Notes: generated by a model not told the origin, from the letters alone. Shown: positions 1 to 8,036, counted from the first letter of the stretch. The stretch: DNA of 64,000 bases from Asticcacaulis benevestitus DSM 16100 = ATCC BAA-896 (GCF_000376105.1 NZ_AQWM01000002.1:62001-126000), one strand, 5' to 3'. Numbers and translations: made by a program.

Positions 1-1
1 G

Positions 2-79
2 CGCGGCATCAGCTCAGGCAAAGACCACCGTACCGCGCCCGGCGAACAGCCGCCGTTTGACGACGAAATCCCCTTTTAG
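2..79 (+). CDS. C-terminal fragment of a protein with an SSB-like acidic tip
   Basis: Only the last 25 codons lie in the window; the gene begins before base 1. The visible peptide is hydrophilic and ends PPFDDEIPF, followed by TAG. A short acidic stretch ending in Ile-Pro-Phe is the tip by which single-stranded DNA-binding proteins recruit partners, and phage SSB or recombination proteins often carry it. The gene lies upstream of a zinc-ribbon gene and an integrase, which fits an integrated element. The family cannot be fixed from 25 residues; SSB or another phage DNA-metabolism protein is my best guess. Confidence 0.45.
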   Translation, partial: RGISSGKDHRTAPGEQPPFDDEIPF

Positions 80-88
80 GAGCGCCTC

Positions 89-244
89 ATGAACGACCGC
101 AAAATCCCCATTGGCTACAACGATTGTGGGCCTGATCATGTTCAGCGCGCCGGTTTGGGTCACCCTAGTGACCATTATTCCACAAATATGGAATTATTAA
201 CGACATTCTCCAGAATCTGGAAGCGTCACCTCATTTCGCCATGA
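89..244 (+). CDS. Small ORF of 51 codons, unknown
   Basis: An ATG at 89 follows the stop of the preceding gene by nine bases, with a good ribosome site (TAGGAG, about 7 bases upstream) overlapping that stop. The frame encodes MNDRKIPIGYN... with no recognisable domain. In the +1 frame over about 93-200 there is a hydrophobic stretch (GLIMFSAPVWVTLVTII) that looks like a membrane segment. The real product may therefore be a small membrane protein that is frameshifted here or starts at a non-ATG codon. Translation of either frame is unproven. Confidence 0.3.
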   Translation: MNDRKIPIGYNDCGPDHVQRAGLGHPSDHYSTNMELLTTFSRIWKRHLISP

Positions 245-334
245 TTGGAAGAATCGTCTTCTACCTATTGAGAAGATCCGCGCACCCCTTTTCAATAAAC
301 GCGCGCGGACCTCATGCCGACCGAAGTCATAGCT

Positions 335-378
335 CCGGCCTGCGCGCTGACCTCGTTGGCAGATAGCGCACAGGCCGG
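335..378. repeat. Long imperfect hairpin in the element's non-coding gap
   Basis: The arms 335-348 and 365-378 pair over 14 positions (CCGGCCTG, one mismatch, GCGCT) around a 16-base loop. No T-run follows, so it is not a typical intrinsic terminator. I see no gene in the surrounding 245-460. The hairpin could be a regulatory RNA structure, a recombination-associated site or a relic of the element. Confidence 0.5.
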
Positions 379-460
379 ATAGCCGACGAATCCTCTCATC
401 CGTCAGCTATTAAAAAGCTGTCACAAGTTATTTTGCATCGCAATACGCAATGTTCTCACG

Positions 461-855
461 ATGAACGCTCATAGTTTAAACGCACGCGCTCAGAGCGGCC
501 TCACAGCGACGAAGACGCCAAAGCGCTGGCATCGCGCCTGTTTGGAGTGCAGAGCGCCTTATACGGCTCTGGTGAAGAAATCCGAGTTCTGTTGCGAACG
601 CCACCGGTCGCAGTTCAACAATCGCCGCCTGCAACGCGTGCCGAGTTCTACGACCTCATTATGGATATGAGCTACAACCGCGCCGAAGCGCGCACGCTGA
701 ACACCTTCACCAAGATTGGCCGCCTCGCCTACTATTTCCGGAAGGACGATGTGATAGAGCGTGACGGTCGCCGGTCGTGGCAGCCCGCCCGCCGGGTACT
801 GGAGCGGCGCCCCTATCTTGACACCCCAATCTCTCGCACGCGGTGGAAGTCCTGA
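461..855 (+). pseudogene. Zinc-ribbon protein of integrase-linked modules, -1 frameshift
   Basis: The first frame (461-670) encodes a zinc-ribbon-like pattern (C27, C30, C44/C45, H48) followed by FNNRRLQR. The second frame continues from about 640 to the stop at 853-855 with EFYDLIMDMSYNRAEAR, GRLAYYFRKDD and RDGRRSW. Small proteins with this layout (zinc ribbon, FNNRR, GAxxYDL, GRxSW) occur next to integrases in alphaproteobacteria, as I recall the family. Adding one G near 638 (CGC-GTG to CGC-GGT-GCC) joins the halves into one protein of about 131 residues. So this is either a broken gene or a one-base sequence error. Confidence 0.6.
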
Positions 856-1073
856 TGGGAGCGCGTAAGTACGCCGAGCGCACAGACCACTACCCGACCA
901 AGGCAGCTATCAAGCGCGCGGTTGAGACGGCTCGCGAATTGGGCCTGACAGTCGTCGGGGTTGAAGTTTCCCGAGAGGGAGTCATTAAGGTGCTGGATCA
1001 GGCGGCTATGCCGCAGCCAGCCGCGGTAAAGGACGAATGGGCAGAATGGGCAGCAGCCGGAAAACTGGGGTAG
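855..1073 (+). CDS. Small hypothetical protein preceding the integrase
   Basis: The gene encodes 72 residues (MGARKYAERTDHYP...). Its ATG overlaps the stop of the upstream frame (TGATG), and its 3' end overlaps the integrase start by 37 bases. The sequence has an alpha-helical start (KAAIKRAVETARELG), a beta segment (LTVVGVEVSREGVIKVLDQ) and an acidic Trp-containing tail. Short proteins of this type commonly sit directly before alphaproteobacterial tyrosine integrase genes. That suggests coupled translation and possibly an accessory role in recombination, but the function is unknown. Confidence 0.6.
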   Translation: MGARKYAERTDHYPTKAAIKRAVETARELGLTVVGVEVSREGVIKVLDQAAMPQPAAVKDEWAEWAAAGKLG

Positions 1074-2172
1074 AAGGCGTCCATATCGTTAAGAAGCCGC
1101 GCCCCGGTCAGCCCGTGCGCTGGTACATTTACGCGTGGCGTGGTGGCCCCTGTATACGCACGCAGGATGGCGGCGAAAAGCCGACGATCAAGACCGAGGA
1201 TATCAAGGCCATATCCAATGCGCTGCAAGATCGTTCCCCAGTGCCGAAGGACACGATGGCGGCGTTGATCGCCGAATATCGTACAGACGCCAAGAATCCA
1301 GAATGGGCCCGTCTGGAGCCAACCACAAAGCGACTGTGGAATAACTACCTTGACCATATCCTGACCCGCTGGGGCACCGTCCCGCTCCGCCTGTGGAATG
1401 ATCCGCGTCAGGTGGCGATTGTGATGAAGTGGCGCGCCGAAATGGCGAATGCGCCGAGATCGGCAGATGAGCATATCGCTAACCTGAGCCGCCTTCTCCG
1501 CTACGGTAAGCGCCACTTTAATCTTAAGCTCAATGTCGCCGAGGATATACCCCGCCTTTACAGAGGTGCTAACAGGTCAGAAATCATCTGGACAGACGAT
1601 GATCTGGCGAAGTTTATGGCCAGCGCCAACCCACCGATGTGCGATCTGGTCCGGCTGGCGTCTATGACTGGCTTGCGCCGCACCGACCTCGCCAAACTCA
1701 AACTTTCCGAAGTTGGAACATTTGTTCTATCTCGCGTTGCCCTCAAGAAAAGCAAGGGAAAGCGGCGCAAGGTCACCATGCCTATCATACCCGGCCTGAA
1801 AGGCCTGCTGGATGAACTCGCCACCCGTCCACGCAAGCCGGGTGTTGATACGGTGCTGGTGAACAGCTTTGGCGAACCGTGCTTGGCATGAGTTCGTCCT
1901 TCACCGATGTACGCAACGAAGCCGACATATCGTTCACTGATGATGACGGCAACAAGGCGTGGAAGCGCCTGCACGACCTGCGCGGCACCTTTGCTACGCG
2001 CCTGATGACGATTCCCGGCGAACGCCTCACAGACGCTGAAATTGCCGATTTGATGGCGTGGAGCGTGCAACAAGTATCGGAAATCCGTCGGCGCTATGTT
2101 GACGGCGCGGCCATTGTCGTGGCATTGGAGAAACGCTTGGCGAACACAGATGTAAACCGAAGTGTAAACTAA
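1037..2172 (+). pseudogene. Tyrosine recombinase (phage-type integrase), -1 frameshift
   Basis: The first frame (1037-1891) carries the arm and core-binding part and the first catalytic residues: Arg in TGLRRTDLAKL and Lys in SKGKRRKVTM. After GEP the frame runs into a stop. The second frame (from about 1880 to 2172) carries LHDLRGTFATRL (the His-x-x-Arg box) and ends with WSVQQVSEIRRRYV, giving the Trp of the second box and the nucleophilic Tyr. Restoring one G at about 1880 (TGC to TGG-C) reads GEPWLGMSSSF and joins both halves into about 378 residues with a complete R-K-H-R-W-Y set. As sequenced it would be inactive, unless the deletion is a sequencing error. It ends 50 bases before tRNA-Gly. 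Confidence 0.8.
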
Positions 2173-2222
2173 CAAGATTTTCCGAAACTTTGTTCAGAAT
2201 TTCTCAATGTTTTCTGTTAGAT

Positions 2223-2296
2223 GCGGGTGTAGCTCAATGGTAGAGCAGCAGCTTCCCAAGCTGACAACGAGGGTTCGATTCCCTTCACCCGCTCCA
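2223..2296 (+). tRNA. tRNA-Gly (anticodon CCC)
   Basis: The cloverleaf is complete: acceptor GCGGGTG (2223-2229) pairs with CACCCGC (2286-2292), the D-arm contains TAGCTCAATGGTAGAGC, the anticodon loop is TTCCCAA and the T-arm contains GGTTCGATTCC. The discriminator is T and CCA is encoded (2294-2296). Anticodon CCC reads GGG glycine codons. It lies 50 bases downstream of the integrase frame and may mark the border of the element. Confidence 0.96.
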
Positions 2297-2301
2297 GCGC
2301 T

Positions 2302-3162
2302 CTACTTCCCCTTAGCCAGATCATCGAAGGCGCGGAGCGTGCCGATCAGATCTTTCATCTTGTCGATATAGATCATGTTGGGGCCGTCGCTCGGCGCATG
2401 ATCGGGGTCTTCGTGCGTTTCGACAAACACCGCCGATACACCGACGGCGCACGCGGCACGCGCCAGCACCGGTGCGAACTCGCGCTGACCGCCCGAGGTC
2501 GTGCCCTGACCGCCCGGCTGCTGTACCGAGTGGGTGGCGTCGAACATCACCGGATAACCGGTCTGGGCCATGATCGGCAGGCCGCGGAAATCGCTGACCA
2601 GCGTGTTGTAACCAAAGCTGGTGCCGCGATCGCACAGGATGATGCGTTCATTGCCCGTTGATGCGATCTTGTTAGCAACGTTCTTCATATCCCAGGGCGC
2701 CAGGAACTGGCCCTTCTTGACATTAATGGTGCGGCCGGTGGCGCCGGCGGCCAGCAAAAGGTCGGTCTGGCGGCACAGGAAGGCCGGGATCTGGATGACA
2801 TCGACCTGCTTGCCCACCGGCTCGCACTGGTGGGTATCATGGACATCGGTCAGAACGGGACAGCCGAACTTGTCGCGGACGGCAGCCAGGATATCGAGGC
2901 CTTCCGCCATGCCGATACCGCGCGCCGTACCGATCGAGGAGCGGTTGGCCTTGTCATAGCTGGACTTGTAGATGAATTTCGTGCCGGTTGGCGCGCAGGC
3001 CTCGGCGATCTTCTCGGCCATCATCAGGGCGTGGTCGAGGCTCTCGATCTGACACGGCCCGGCGATCAGCACGAACGGTTCGTCGCCGCCGATTTTGACC
3101 TTCAGCTGGCCGAAATCACCGATCTCGAAGACCTTGGTTTTGACGTGTTGCGGCTGGATCAT
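2302..3162 (-). CDS. kdsA: 3-deoxy-D-manno-octulosonate-8-phosphate synthase
   Basis: KdsA condenses phosphoenolpyruvate with arabinose-5-phosphate to give Kdo-8-phosphate, the committed step to the Kdo sugar of the lipopolysaccharide inner core; it is cytosolic. The 286 residues form a TIM barrel with typical KdsA segments: [12 protein letters not shown] near the start, [18 protein letters not shown] and [10 protein letters not shown]. An ATG lies six bases further upstream (3168), but GAGGA sits only two bases before it and eight before the ATG at 3162, so I prefer 3162. kdsB and kdsD follow upstream on the same strand, so one Kdo cluster is likely. No kdsC phosphatase gene is in the window. 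Confidence 0.96.
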   Translation of the reverse strand: MIQPQHVKTKVFEIGDFGQLKVKIGGDEPFVLIAGPCQIESLDHALMMAEKIAEACAPTGTKFIYKSSYDKANRSSIGTARGIGMAEGLDILAAVRDKFGCPVLTDVHDTHQCEPVGKQVDVIQIPAFLCRQTDLLLAAGATGRTINVKKGQFLAPWDMKNVANKIASTGNERIILCDRGTSFGYNTLVSDFRGLPIMAQTGYPVMFDATHSVQQPGGQGTTSGGQREFAPVLARAACAVGVSAVFVETHEDPDHAPSDGPNMIYIDKMKDLIGTLRAFDDLAKGK

Positions 3163-3203
3163 GTTCATCTTCCTCTGACAGACTGCGCTGCCAATTATGT
3201 TAG

Positions 3204-3246
3204 CCCCTCACCCCAACCCTCTCCCCGTAAACGGGGCGAGGGGGTT
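3204..3246. repeat. REP-like palindromic repeat between kdsA and kdsB
   Basis: The arms CCCCTCACCCCAACCCTCTCCCCG and CGGGGCGAGGGGG fold around TAAA. C-rich and G-rich palindromes of this kind are dispersed intergenic repeats in many proteobacterial genomes. It sits in the gap between kdsB (stop at 3306) and kdsA (start at 3162) and could act as an mRNA stabiliser or partial terminator within the cluster. Confidence 0.65.
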
Positions 3247-3305
3247 TAAGGGAAATCGCGGCCGACAGGGCCAAGCGCCCCCGCACGGCTGAGGAGCTTT
3301 CCCCT

Positions 3306-4088
3306 CTAAATCACTTGTTCGATGCGGGCGACATCGACGGGGTTGTTCAGTTCCCAGAACACGCGACCGCGGCCGTCGACCTCGACACAGCGTATCGGCA
3401 TGCCGTTTTCCAGAAAACGCAGTTGCTCAAGGCCTTCCCAGGTTTCCAGCGGGCCGACCGGCCAGCTCGAATAGCTCTTCAGCGCCTGCTCGCGGTAGCC
3501 GTAGACGCCGACATGGTGGAAGACCGGGATGGTGTCGCCCTCGCCAAACGTCTTGCCGGTATAGGGAATGACTTCCTTGGAGAAGTAGAGCGCGTTGAGG
3601 TTTTTGTCGAACACCGCCGTGGTGCCACCGACGCGACCATTCAGGCGATCCTCGACGAAGTTGGCGTGGGTCTGGGCGTCGCAGCGCAGGACCGGCGTGG
3701 CCATCTGCACCGACGGGTCGGCCTTCATGGCACGGATCAGGTCTTCGACGAACCAGGCCGGGGTGAGCGGCGCATCGCCCTGTAAATTGATATAGAGATC
3801 GGCAGATTCGCTCAGGTGCTGCAGCGCGTCGGCGCAGCGTTCGGTGCCGTTGGCGCAGGATTCCGCCGTCATGATCACGCTAGCGCCGAAGGCCTCAGCA
3901 GCATCCTTGATGCGGTCATCATCGGTGCAGACATAGACCGAGGCGACATCCACCACGCCCTTGGCGGCTTCCCAGGAGCGCTGGATCAGCGATTTCGGCA
4001 CGCCATCCTTGCCGGTCAGCATGACCAGCGGCTTGCCGGGATAGCGCGTCGAAGCATAGCGCGCGGGGATCAGTATGATGGTCTTCAC
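3306..4088 (-). CDS. kdsB: CMP-Kdo synthetase (3-deoxy-manno-octulosonate cytidylyltransferase)
   Basis: KdsB activates Kdo with CTP to CMP-Kdo, the donor for the lipid A Kdo transferase. The 260 residues start with the nucleotidyltransferase signature IPARYASTRYPGKPL and contain NLQGDAPL (metal and sugar-nucleotide binding) and HVGVYGYR, all typical of KdsB. The start codon is GTG, directly abutting the TAA of kdsD (TAAGTG), with GGAG eight bases upstream inside kdsD. This arrangement implies translational coupling of the two genes. Confidence 0.96.
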   Translation of the reverse strand: MKTIILIPARYASTRYPGKPLVMLTGKDGVPKSLIQRSWEAAKGVVDVASVYVCTDDDRIKDAAEAFGASVIMTAESCANGTERCADALQHLSESADLYINLQGDAPLTPAWFVEDLIRAMKADPSVQMATPVLRCDAQTHANFVEDRLNGRVGGTTAVFDKNLNALYFSKEVIPYTGKTFGEGDTIPVFHHVGVYGYREQALKSYSSWPVGPLETWEGLEQLRFLENGMPIRCVEVDGRGRVFWELNNPVDVARIEQVI

Positions 4089-5081
4089 TTAAGCAACTCC
4101 CGCACGCAGGCAATCGTGGATATGGATCAGGCCGACCGGCGCGTGGCTCTCATCGACCGCGAACAGGCAGGTGATCTTCTTGTCGTTCATGATGCCAAGC
4201 GCCTCGGCGGCGAGAGCTTCAGGACGGATGGTGCGCGGGCCGGCGTGCATGACCTGTTTCGCGGTCTTCTCCATCAGGCCGGTCATATTGCGGCGCAGGT
4301 CGCCGTCGGTAATGATGCCGGCCAGCTTGCCATTGGCATCGGTGACGCCGACCACGCCGAAGCTCTTGGCGGTCATTTCCAGCAGGGCGTCGCTCATCGG
4401 CGTCAGTTCGCCGATCAGCGGCAGGGCATCGCCCTTGTGCATCAGTTGATCGACGCGCAGCAACTGCGCGCCGAGCTTGCCGCCGGGGTGGAAGGTCTTG
4501 AAATCGGTCGGCTTGAAGCCGCGCTTTTCCATGATGGCCACGGCCAGGGCATCGCCCAGCGCCAGGGTCATGGTCGTGCTCGTGGTAGGCGCCATGCCGA
4601 TGGCGCAGGCTTCCGGCGCGGCGGGCAGGACCAGCGCGATATCGGCCGCCTTGAGCAGGGTCGAATCGGGGCGCGATGCCACACCGATCAGGGGGATGCC
4701 AAAGCGGCGGGTATGGGCGATGATGTCCGAAAGTTCCGAGGTTTCGCCGGAGTTGGACAGCACCACCACCACGTCATCGGCGGTGATCATGCCGAGGTCG
4801 CCGTGCGAGGCTTCGGCGGGGTGGACGAACTGCGCTGGCGTGCCGGTGGAGGCGAGCGTCGCGGTGATCTTGGCGCCGATATGGCCCGACTTGCCCATGC
4901 CGGAGATGATGACGCGGCCCTTGGCGGCGTAAAGGATCTCGACCGCCCGCACGAACGCTTCCGAAAGGGAACCGGCAAACAGTAGCAGGGCCTCGCCTTC
5001 GATGCGCATCACGCGCGCGCCGGTAGCCAGAATTTCGGCGCGGCTGTTGATATCGAGAGGGGGGCTTAAGGTCATAGTCAT
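4089..5081 (-). CDS. kdsD: Arabinose-5-phosphate isomerase, KpsF/GutQ family
   Basis: The enzyme converts ribulose-5-phosphate to arabinose-5-phosphate, the substrate of KdsA. It has an SIS sugar-isomerase domain (ISGMGKSGHIG, VLSNSGET, and the Ala-Thr-rich PEACAIGMAPTTSTT loop) followed by two CBS domains (about 205-330; GIITDGDLRRN), the full KpsF/KdsD layout. I use the ATG at 5081 (MTMTLSPPL); an upstream extension lacks family resemblance and a ribosome site. Being the first gene of kdsD-kdsB, with kdsA downstream, it supplies precursor for the same pathway. Confidence 0.93.
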   Translation of the reverse strand: MTMTLSPPLDINSRAEILATGARVMRIEGEALLLFAGSLSEAFVRAVEILYAAKGRVIISGMGKSGHIGAKITATLASTGTPAQFVHPAEASHGDLGMITADDVVVVLSNSGETSELSDIIAHTRRFGIPLIGVASRPDSTLLKAADIALVLPAAPEACAIGMAPTTSTTMTLALGDALAVAIMEKRGFKPTDFKTFHPGGKLGAQLLRVDQLMHKGDALPLIGELTPMSDALLEMTAKSFGVVGVTDANGKLAGIITDGDLRRNMTGLMEKTAKQVMHAGPRTIRPEALAAEALGIMNDKKITCLFAVDESHAPVGLIHIHDCLRAGVA

Positions 5082-5189
5082 TCCATATGGTACGCGCGCC
5101 CCTCTTAGCAAGATCGGCAGGGTCGGACAATCCAAATGCGGGCCTTCGCGAACGCTTTAGATCTACGGGCATTGCGCAAAACGCATGTT

Positions 5190-5489
5190 CTAACGCTTGG
5201 AAACCAGATTGGACAAGGCATCGAGATAGTTGGCGAAGGCCTTGCGACCAGCCAAAGTGATGTGAGCGCGTGTCAGGGGTTTGCGGCCCTGAAAGCTCTT
5301 GACGATCTCGACATAGCCCGCCTCTTCCAGCTTGCGCAGATGGACCGACAGATTGCCCTGGGTCGCCTCCAGCACCGCCTTCAGCTCGTTGAAATCGGCG
5401 GCTTCGGCGTCCATCAGATAGGCCATGATCCCCAGACGCAGGCGTCCGTGGATGGCGTCATCCAGCTTATTAATATCAAAAGCAGCCAT
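5190..5489 (-). CDS. Winged-helix transcriptional regulator (MarR/ArsR-like, HTH_34 type)
   Basis: These 99 residues form a single winged helix: NELKAVLEATQGNLSVHLRKLEEAGYVEI is the helix-turn-helix, and KSFQGRKPLTRAHITLAGRKAF is the wing and last helix. Small one-domain regulators of this type often control neighbouring membrane-protein genes. It starts two bases after the stop of the membrane protein gene at 5492 and is the last gene of a four-gene unit (7955 to 5190). Feedback control of that unit is an inference; a palindrome at 8020-8036 upstream of the first gene is a candidate binding site. I see no effector-binding domain. Confidence 0.85.
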   Translation of the reverse strand: MAAFDINKLDDAIHGRLRLGIMAYLMDAEAADFNELKAVLEATQGNLSVHLRKLEEAGYVEIVKSFQGRKPLTRAHITLAGRKAFANYLDALSNLVSKR

Positions 5490-5491
5490 GG

Positions 5492-6115
5492 TTACTTACG
5501 CGCCTGTGTCATCATGTACCAGCCGCCCCCTCCCATGATAACGGACAGGGCCAGGCCCAGCACCAGCACGTAGTGCGGGGTGCCGAGGAGGAAGCCCAGG
5601 GTCAGGGTGGTGACGAACCAGCCGGCGGATATGACCGCCAGCCAGATCTGCTTGCGGATCATGTAGGCCGTATACCAGACCGCTCCCTGAAAAGCGCAGA
5701 CCGTGATCGGGTACAGCAACCAGATCAGCATGCTTTTTTCGGTGATGGCGACATAGGCAAATACCCCGACCATGAACAGATTGGCCAGTCCGGCGCTGCT
5801 GAAGGCGGCATTGAGCGCGCGTGTGGCCACACCATTTTTCGGCACCTTGCGATCACGCCACAGGATGACGCCCATCACGGCCAGAAAAACGATCGAGGGC
5901 AAAAAGCCGGCGATCAGATTGCCCCACAGGCCCAGATTGACGATGCCGACCAGATGCGCCCATTGGGCCAGGCATTGCAGCCCATAGCACACGCCGCCGG
6001 CGAGATAGAGGGCCCCGCCTGAAATCTGCGCCCGGCTGCCTTCGGTGACGAGTGCCTTGACGAAGGCCAGATCGGCCTGAATATCCCGCCCGGTGCCGGC
6101 GCTGTTATCGCTCAT
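5492..6115 (-). CDS. Multi-pass membrane protein, paralogue of the upstream gene
   Basis: These 207 residues form about five to six hydrophobic segments after a short cytoplasmic lead (DLAFVKALVTEG). A conserved core GVATRALNAAFSSAGLAN, followed by SMLIWLLYP and SAGWFVTT, is repeated almost identically in the protein at 6112-6753, so the two arose by tandem duplication. The start overlaps that gene by four bases (ATGA). The function is unknown. Pairing with a winged-helix regulator and an acyltransferase suggests an envelope role. The two proteins may form a heteromer, which is inference. Confidence 0.8.
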   Translation of the reverse strand: MSDNSAGTGRDIQADLAFVKALVTEGSRAQISGGALYLAGGVCYGLQCLAQWAHLVGIVNLGLWGNLIAGFLPSIVFLAVMGVILWRDRKVPKNGVATRALNAAFSSAGLANLFMVGVFAYVAITEKSMLIWLLYPITVCAFQGAVWYTAYMIRKQIWLAVISAGWFVTTLTLGFLLGTPHYVLVLGLALSVIMGGGGWYMMTQARK

Positions 6116-6753
6116 GTGCCTGACTCCTGCTGGCGGTTAAGGTGCGTCATGGTCCAGCCGGCGCCGCCCATCAGAAGGATCAGTGCCACACCAAGCACGA
6201 GAAGATAGGTCTCAGTATGGCGGATCATCAGGCCCAGAGCCATCGTGGTGACGAACCAGCCGGCCGATACGAAGGCCAGCCAAAGTTTGCGCCGGATCAT
6301 GTAAGCGACATACCAGACTGCGCCGAAAAAGGCGCAGATCACCACCGGATAGAGAAGCCAGATCAGCATGCTTTTCTGGCTGCTCGCCACATAACCAAAG
6401 ACGATGGCGAGGGCAAGATTGGCCAGTCCGGCCGAGGCGTAGGCGGCATTGAGCGCCCGCGTGGCGACGCCCTGCTGTCCGCCCTTGCGGCCTTTCCAGC
6501 CCACATAGATGATGACGGGGACGGAGACAACAATGGGGAACAGGATGAGAACCAGCCCGATCAGCGGGGACGAGGGAAGATCAAACGCCATCTGCGCCCA
6601 GTAGGCCAGACAATCGATTCCGTAGGCCAATCCGGCGGTCAGGAAGATGATGCCCGCCGCCCCTTGCGTCTTCGGTCCCTCGCTGACGAGGGCCCTCAGG
6701 AAGGCGAGGTTTTGGGAGGCGTCGTCGTCGTCATGTCTCATCTCGGGTGTCAT
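6112..6753 (-). CDS. Multi-pass membrane protein, paralogue of the downstream gene
   Basis: These 213 residues have the same architecture as the 5492-6115 product: LAFLRALVSEG, then hydrophobic segments, then GVATRALNAAYASAGLAN, KSMLIWLLYP and SAGWFVTTMALG. The start overlaps the acyltransferase gene stop by four bases (ATGA at 6750-6753) and the stop overlaps the next gene by four. The whole set is tightly coupled. No catalytic motif is visible; both copies end in a short basic or polar tail. I do not recognise a named family. Confidence 0.8.
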   Translation of the reverse strand: MTPEMRHDDDDASQNLAFLRALVSEGPKTQGAAGIIFLTAGLAYGIDCLAYWAQMAFDLPSSPLIGLVLILFPIVVSVPVIIYVGWKGRKGGQQGVATRALNAAYASAGLANLALAIVFGYVASSQKSMLIWLLYPVVICAFFGAVWYVAYMIRRKLWLAFVSAGWFVTTMALGLMIRHTETYLLVLGVALILLMGGAGWTMTHLNRQQESGT

Positions 6754-7955
6754 GCCGTGGCCTCCCCTTCTTGGGTCGCGTGCTTCGTCTTGCGGCGGCG
6801 GCCGTTAAGAATCGCCCCGATGAAGCTGTAGCGTACCATAATTTGATAGCTGAGAATGCCAATCGCCAGGGTGCTGAACAGGACGATGGCGAATTTGGCT
6901 TCGGCCGGCAGGGCGAGGTCCTTCACGACGTACTGGAAGACCAGCAGCACCGGGATATGGATGATATAGACCCAGTAGGAGCTATCCGACAGCAGACGCA
7001 GCAGCGGGCTTTCGCGCCTGATGAAGCGATGCGCCATGCCGATGAAGGCCAGCACCCACGACCAAGCGCTGAGGCCATAGATCAGGATATAGAGCGGGTG
7101 ATCGCGGCCATTGACCGGCACCAGGACCGGTGTGCTGCCAATCATGTTAAGGCAGATGATCGTGCCGACAACCGCGCTGAACAGATAGAGCCAGAAGCGA
7201 TGGGCGAAATGCGCCAGCAGGTCGGCGCGGCGATGCAAGCACCAGCCAAAGGCGAAGGAGATGGTAAAGCCGGCCACAGCGGTGGGGTTGGGGATCAGGC
7301 CGGTATCAGGCGTGGGTATACCGAACCACAGGGCCGCCTGCGGATTGAGATACATGGTGATGGCGACCGGCAGGAACAGCACGACACTGATCAGGTCGCT
7401 TTTGGTCAGGGCGCCGACCACGCTATCGACCAGGCGCCCCAGCGGCTTGCCGATATGGAGCAGATCGACCGTAAGCTTGAGGACAATGGCGCCGGCGCAC
7501 AGGATCAGCAGCACATAGAGAAACCACAGGTGCGTCAGCGGGAAGGTGTGGATGTCAAAGGCCGTCGGTGGCGGGGCTGGCGGCGCAGGCGTTCCCGGTG
7601 GCGGCATGTTGGCAATGATCATCATGGCGACGATGGCGGTGATGACGATGGGCCAGAAGACAACGAGCGGTAGGGCCAGACGCTTCAGGCGATTGACGGC
7701 GAAACCCCAGACACCGCGCCTGCCCACCATCATATGCGCGAAGAAGCCGGCCATGACGAAGAAGGTGGTCATGCGGAACATATGGATGACGTAGAACAGC
7801 AGACTCAGGCTGTCGGCGTGATGGATATCCTTGATGATCCAGATCCGCGGCTCGATAAAGGACATGGTGGCGTGCAGGGCCACCCCCAGCGTCAGGGCCA
7901 ATCCGCGGACGGCATCGAGATCGTGATAACGCTTAAGAGTTACATTTTCAGCCAT
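6750..7955 (-). CDS. Acyltransferase 3 family membrane protein (OpgC-like)
   Basis: Acyltransferase 3 proteins are inner-membrane enzymes that acylate exported sugars such as glucans or O-antigen. The 401 residues show about ten membrane segments. The family signature is RGLALTLGVALHATMSF near the N-terminus, with Arg and the putative catalytic His, followed by FRMTTFFVMAGFF. A proline-rich periplasmic loop (MPPPGTPAPPAPPP) lies between segments. I start at 7955 because GGGAGG lies five bases upstream; a longer frame to 8054 is unsupported. The last segment is SYQIMVRYSFIG followed by a basic tail. It is the first gene of the four-gene unit. The substrate is unknown. Confidence 0.85.
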   Translation of the reverse strand: MAENVTLKRYHDLDAVRGLALTLGVALHATMSFIEPRIWIIKDIHHADSLSLLFYVIHMFRMTTFFVMAGFFAHMMVGRRGVWGFAVNRLKRLALPLVVFWPIVITAIVAMMIIANMPPPGTPAPPAPPPTAFDIHTFPLTHLWFLYVLLILCAGAIVLKLTVDLLHIGKPLGRLVDSVVGALTKSDLISVVLFLPVAITMYLNPQAALWFGIPTPDTGLIPNPTAVAGFTISFAFGWCLHRRADLLAHFAHRFWLYLFSAVVGTIICLNMIGSTPVLVPVNGRDHPLYILIYGLSAWSWVLAFIGMAHRFIRRESPLLRLLSDSSYWVYIIHIPVLLVFQYVVKDLALPAEAKFAIVLFSTLAIGILSYQIMVRYSFIGAILNGRRRKTKHATQEGEATA

Positions 7956-8019
7956 GAGAGCCTCCCTTGATGAGACGCCATGCCTCAATCCGACTGCAAT
8001 TATATCAACAAGTTTGTTA

Positions 8020-8036
8020 TGTAAACTAGTTTTACA
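8020..8036. promoter_or_regulatory. Palindrome TGTAAA-N5-TTTACA, candidate operator
   Basis: This perfect 6-5-6 inverted repeat lies in the divergent gap between the acyltransferase unit and the hydrolase gene, in an A+T-rich stretch suitable for promoters. The single-domain winged-helix protein encoded at the end of the left unit is a natural candidate ligand, which is inference. Confidence 0.4.
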
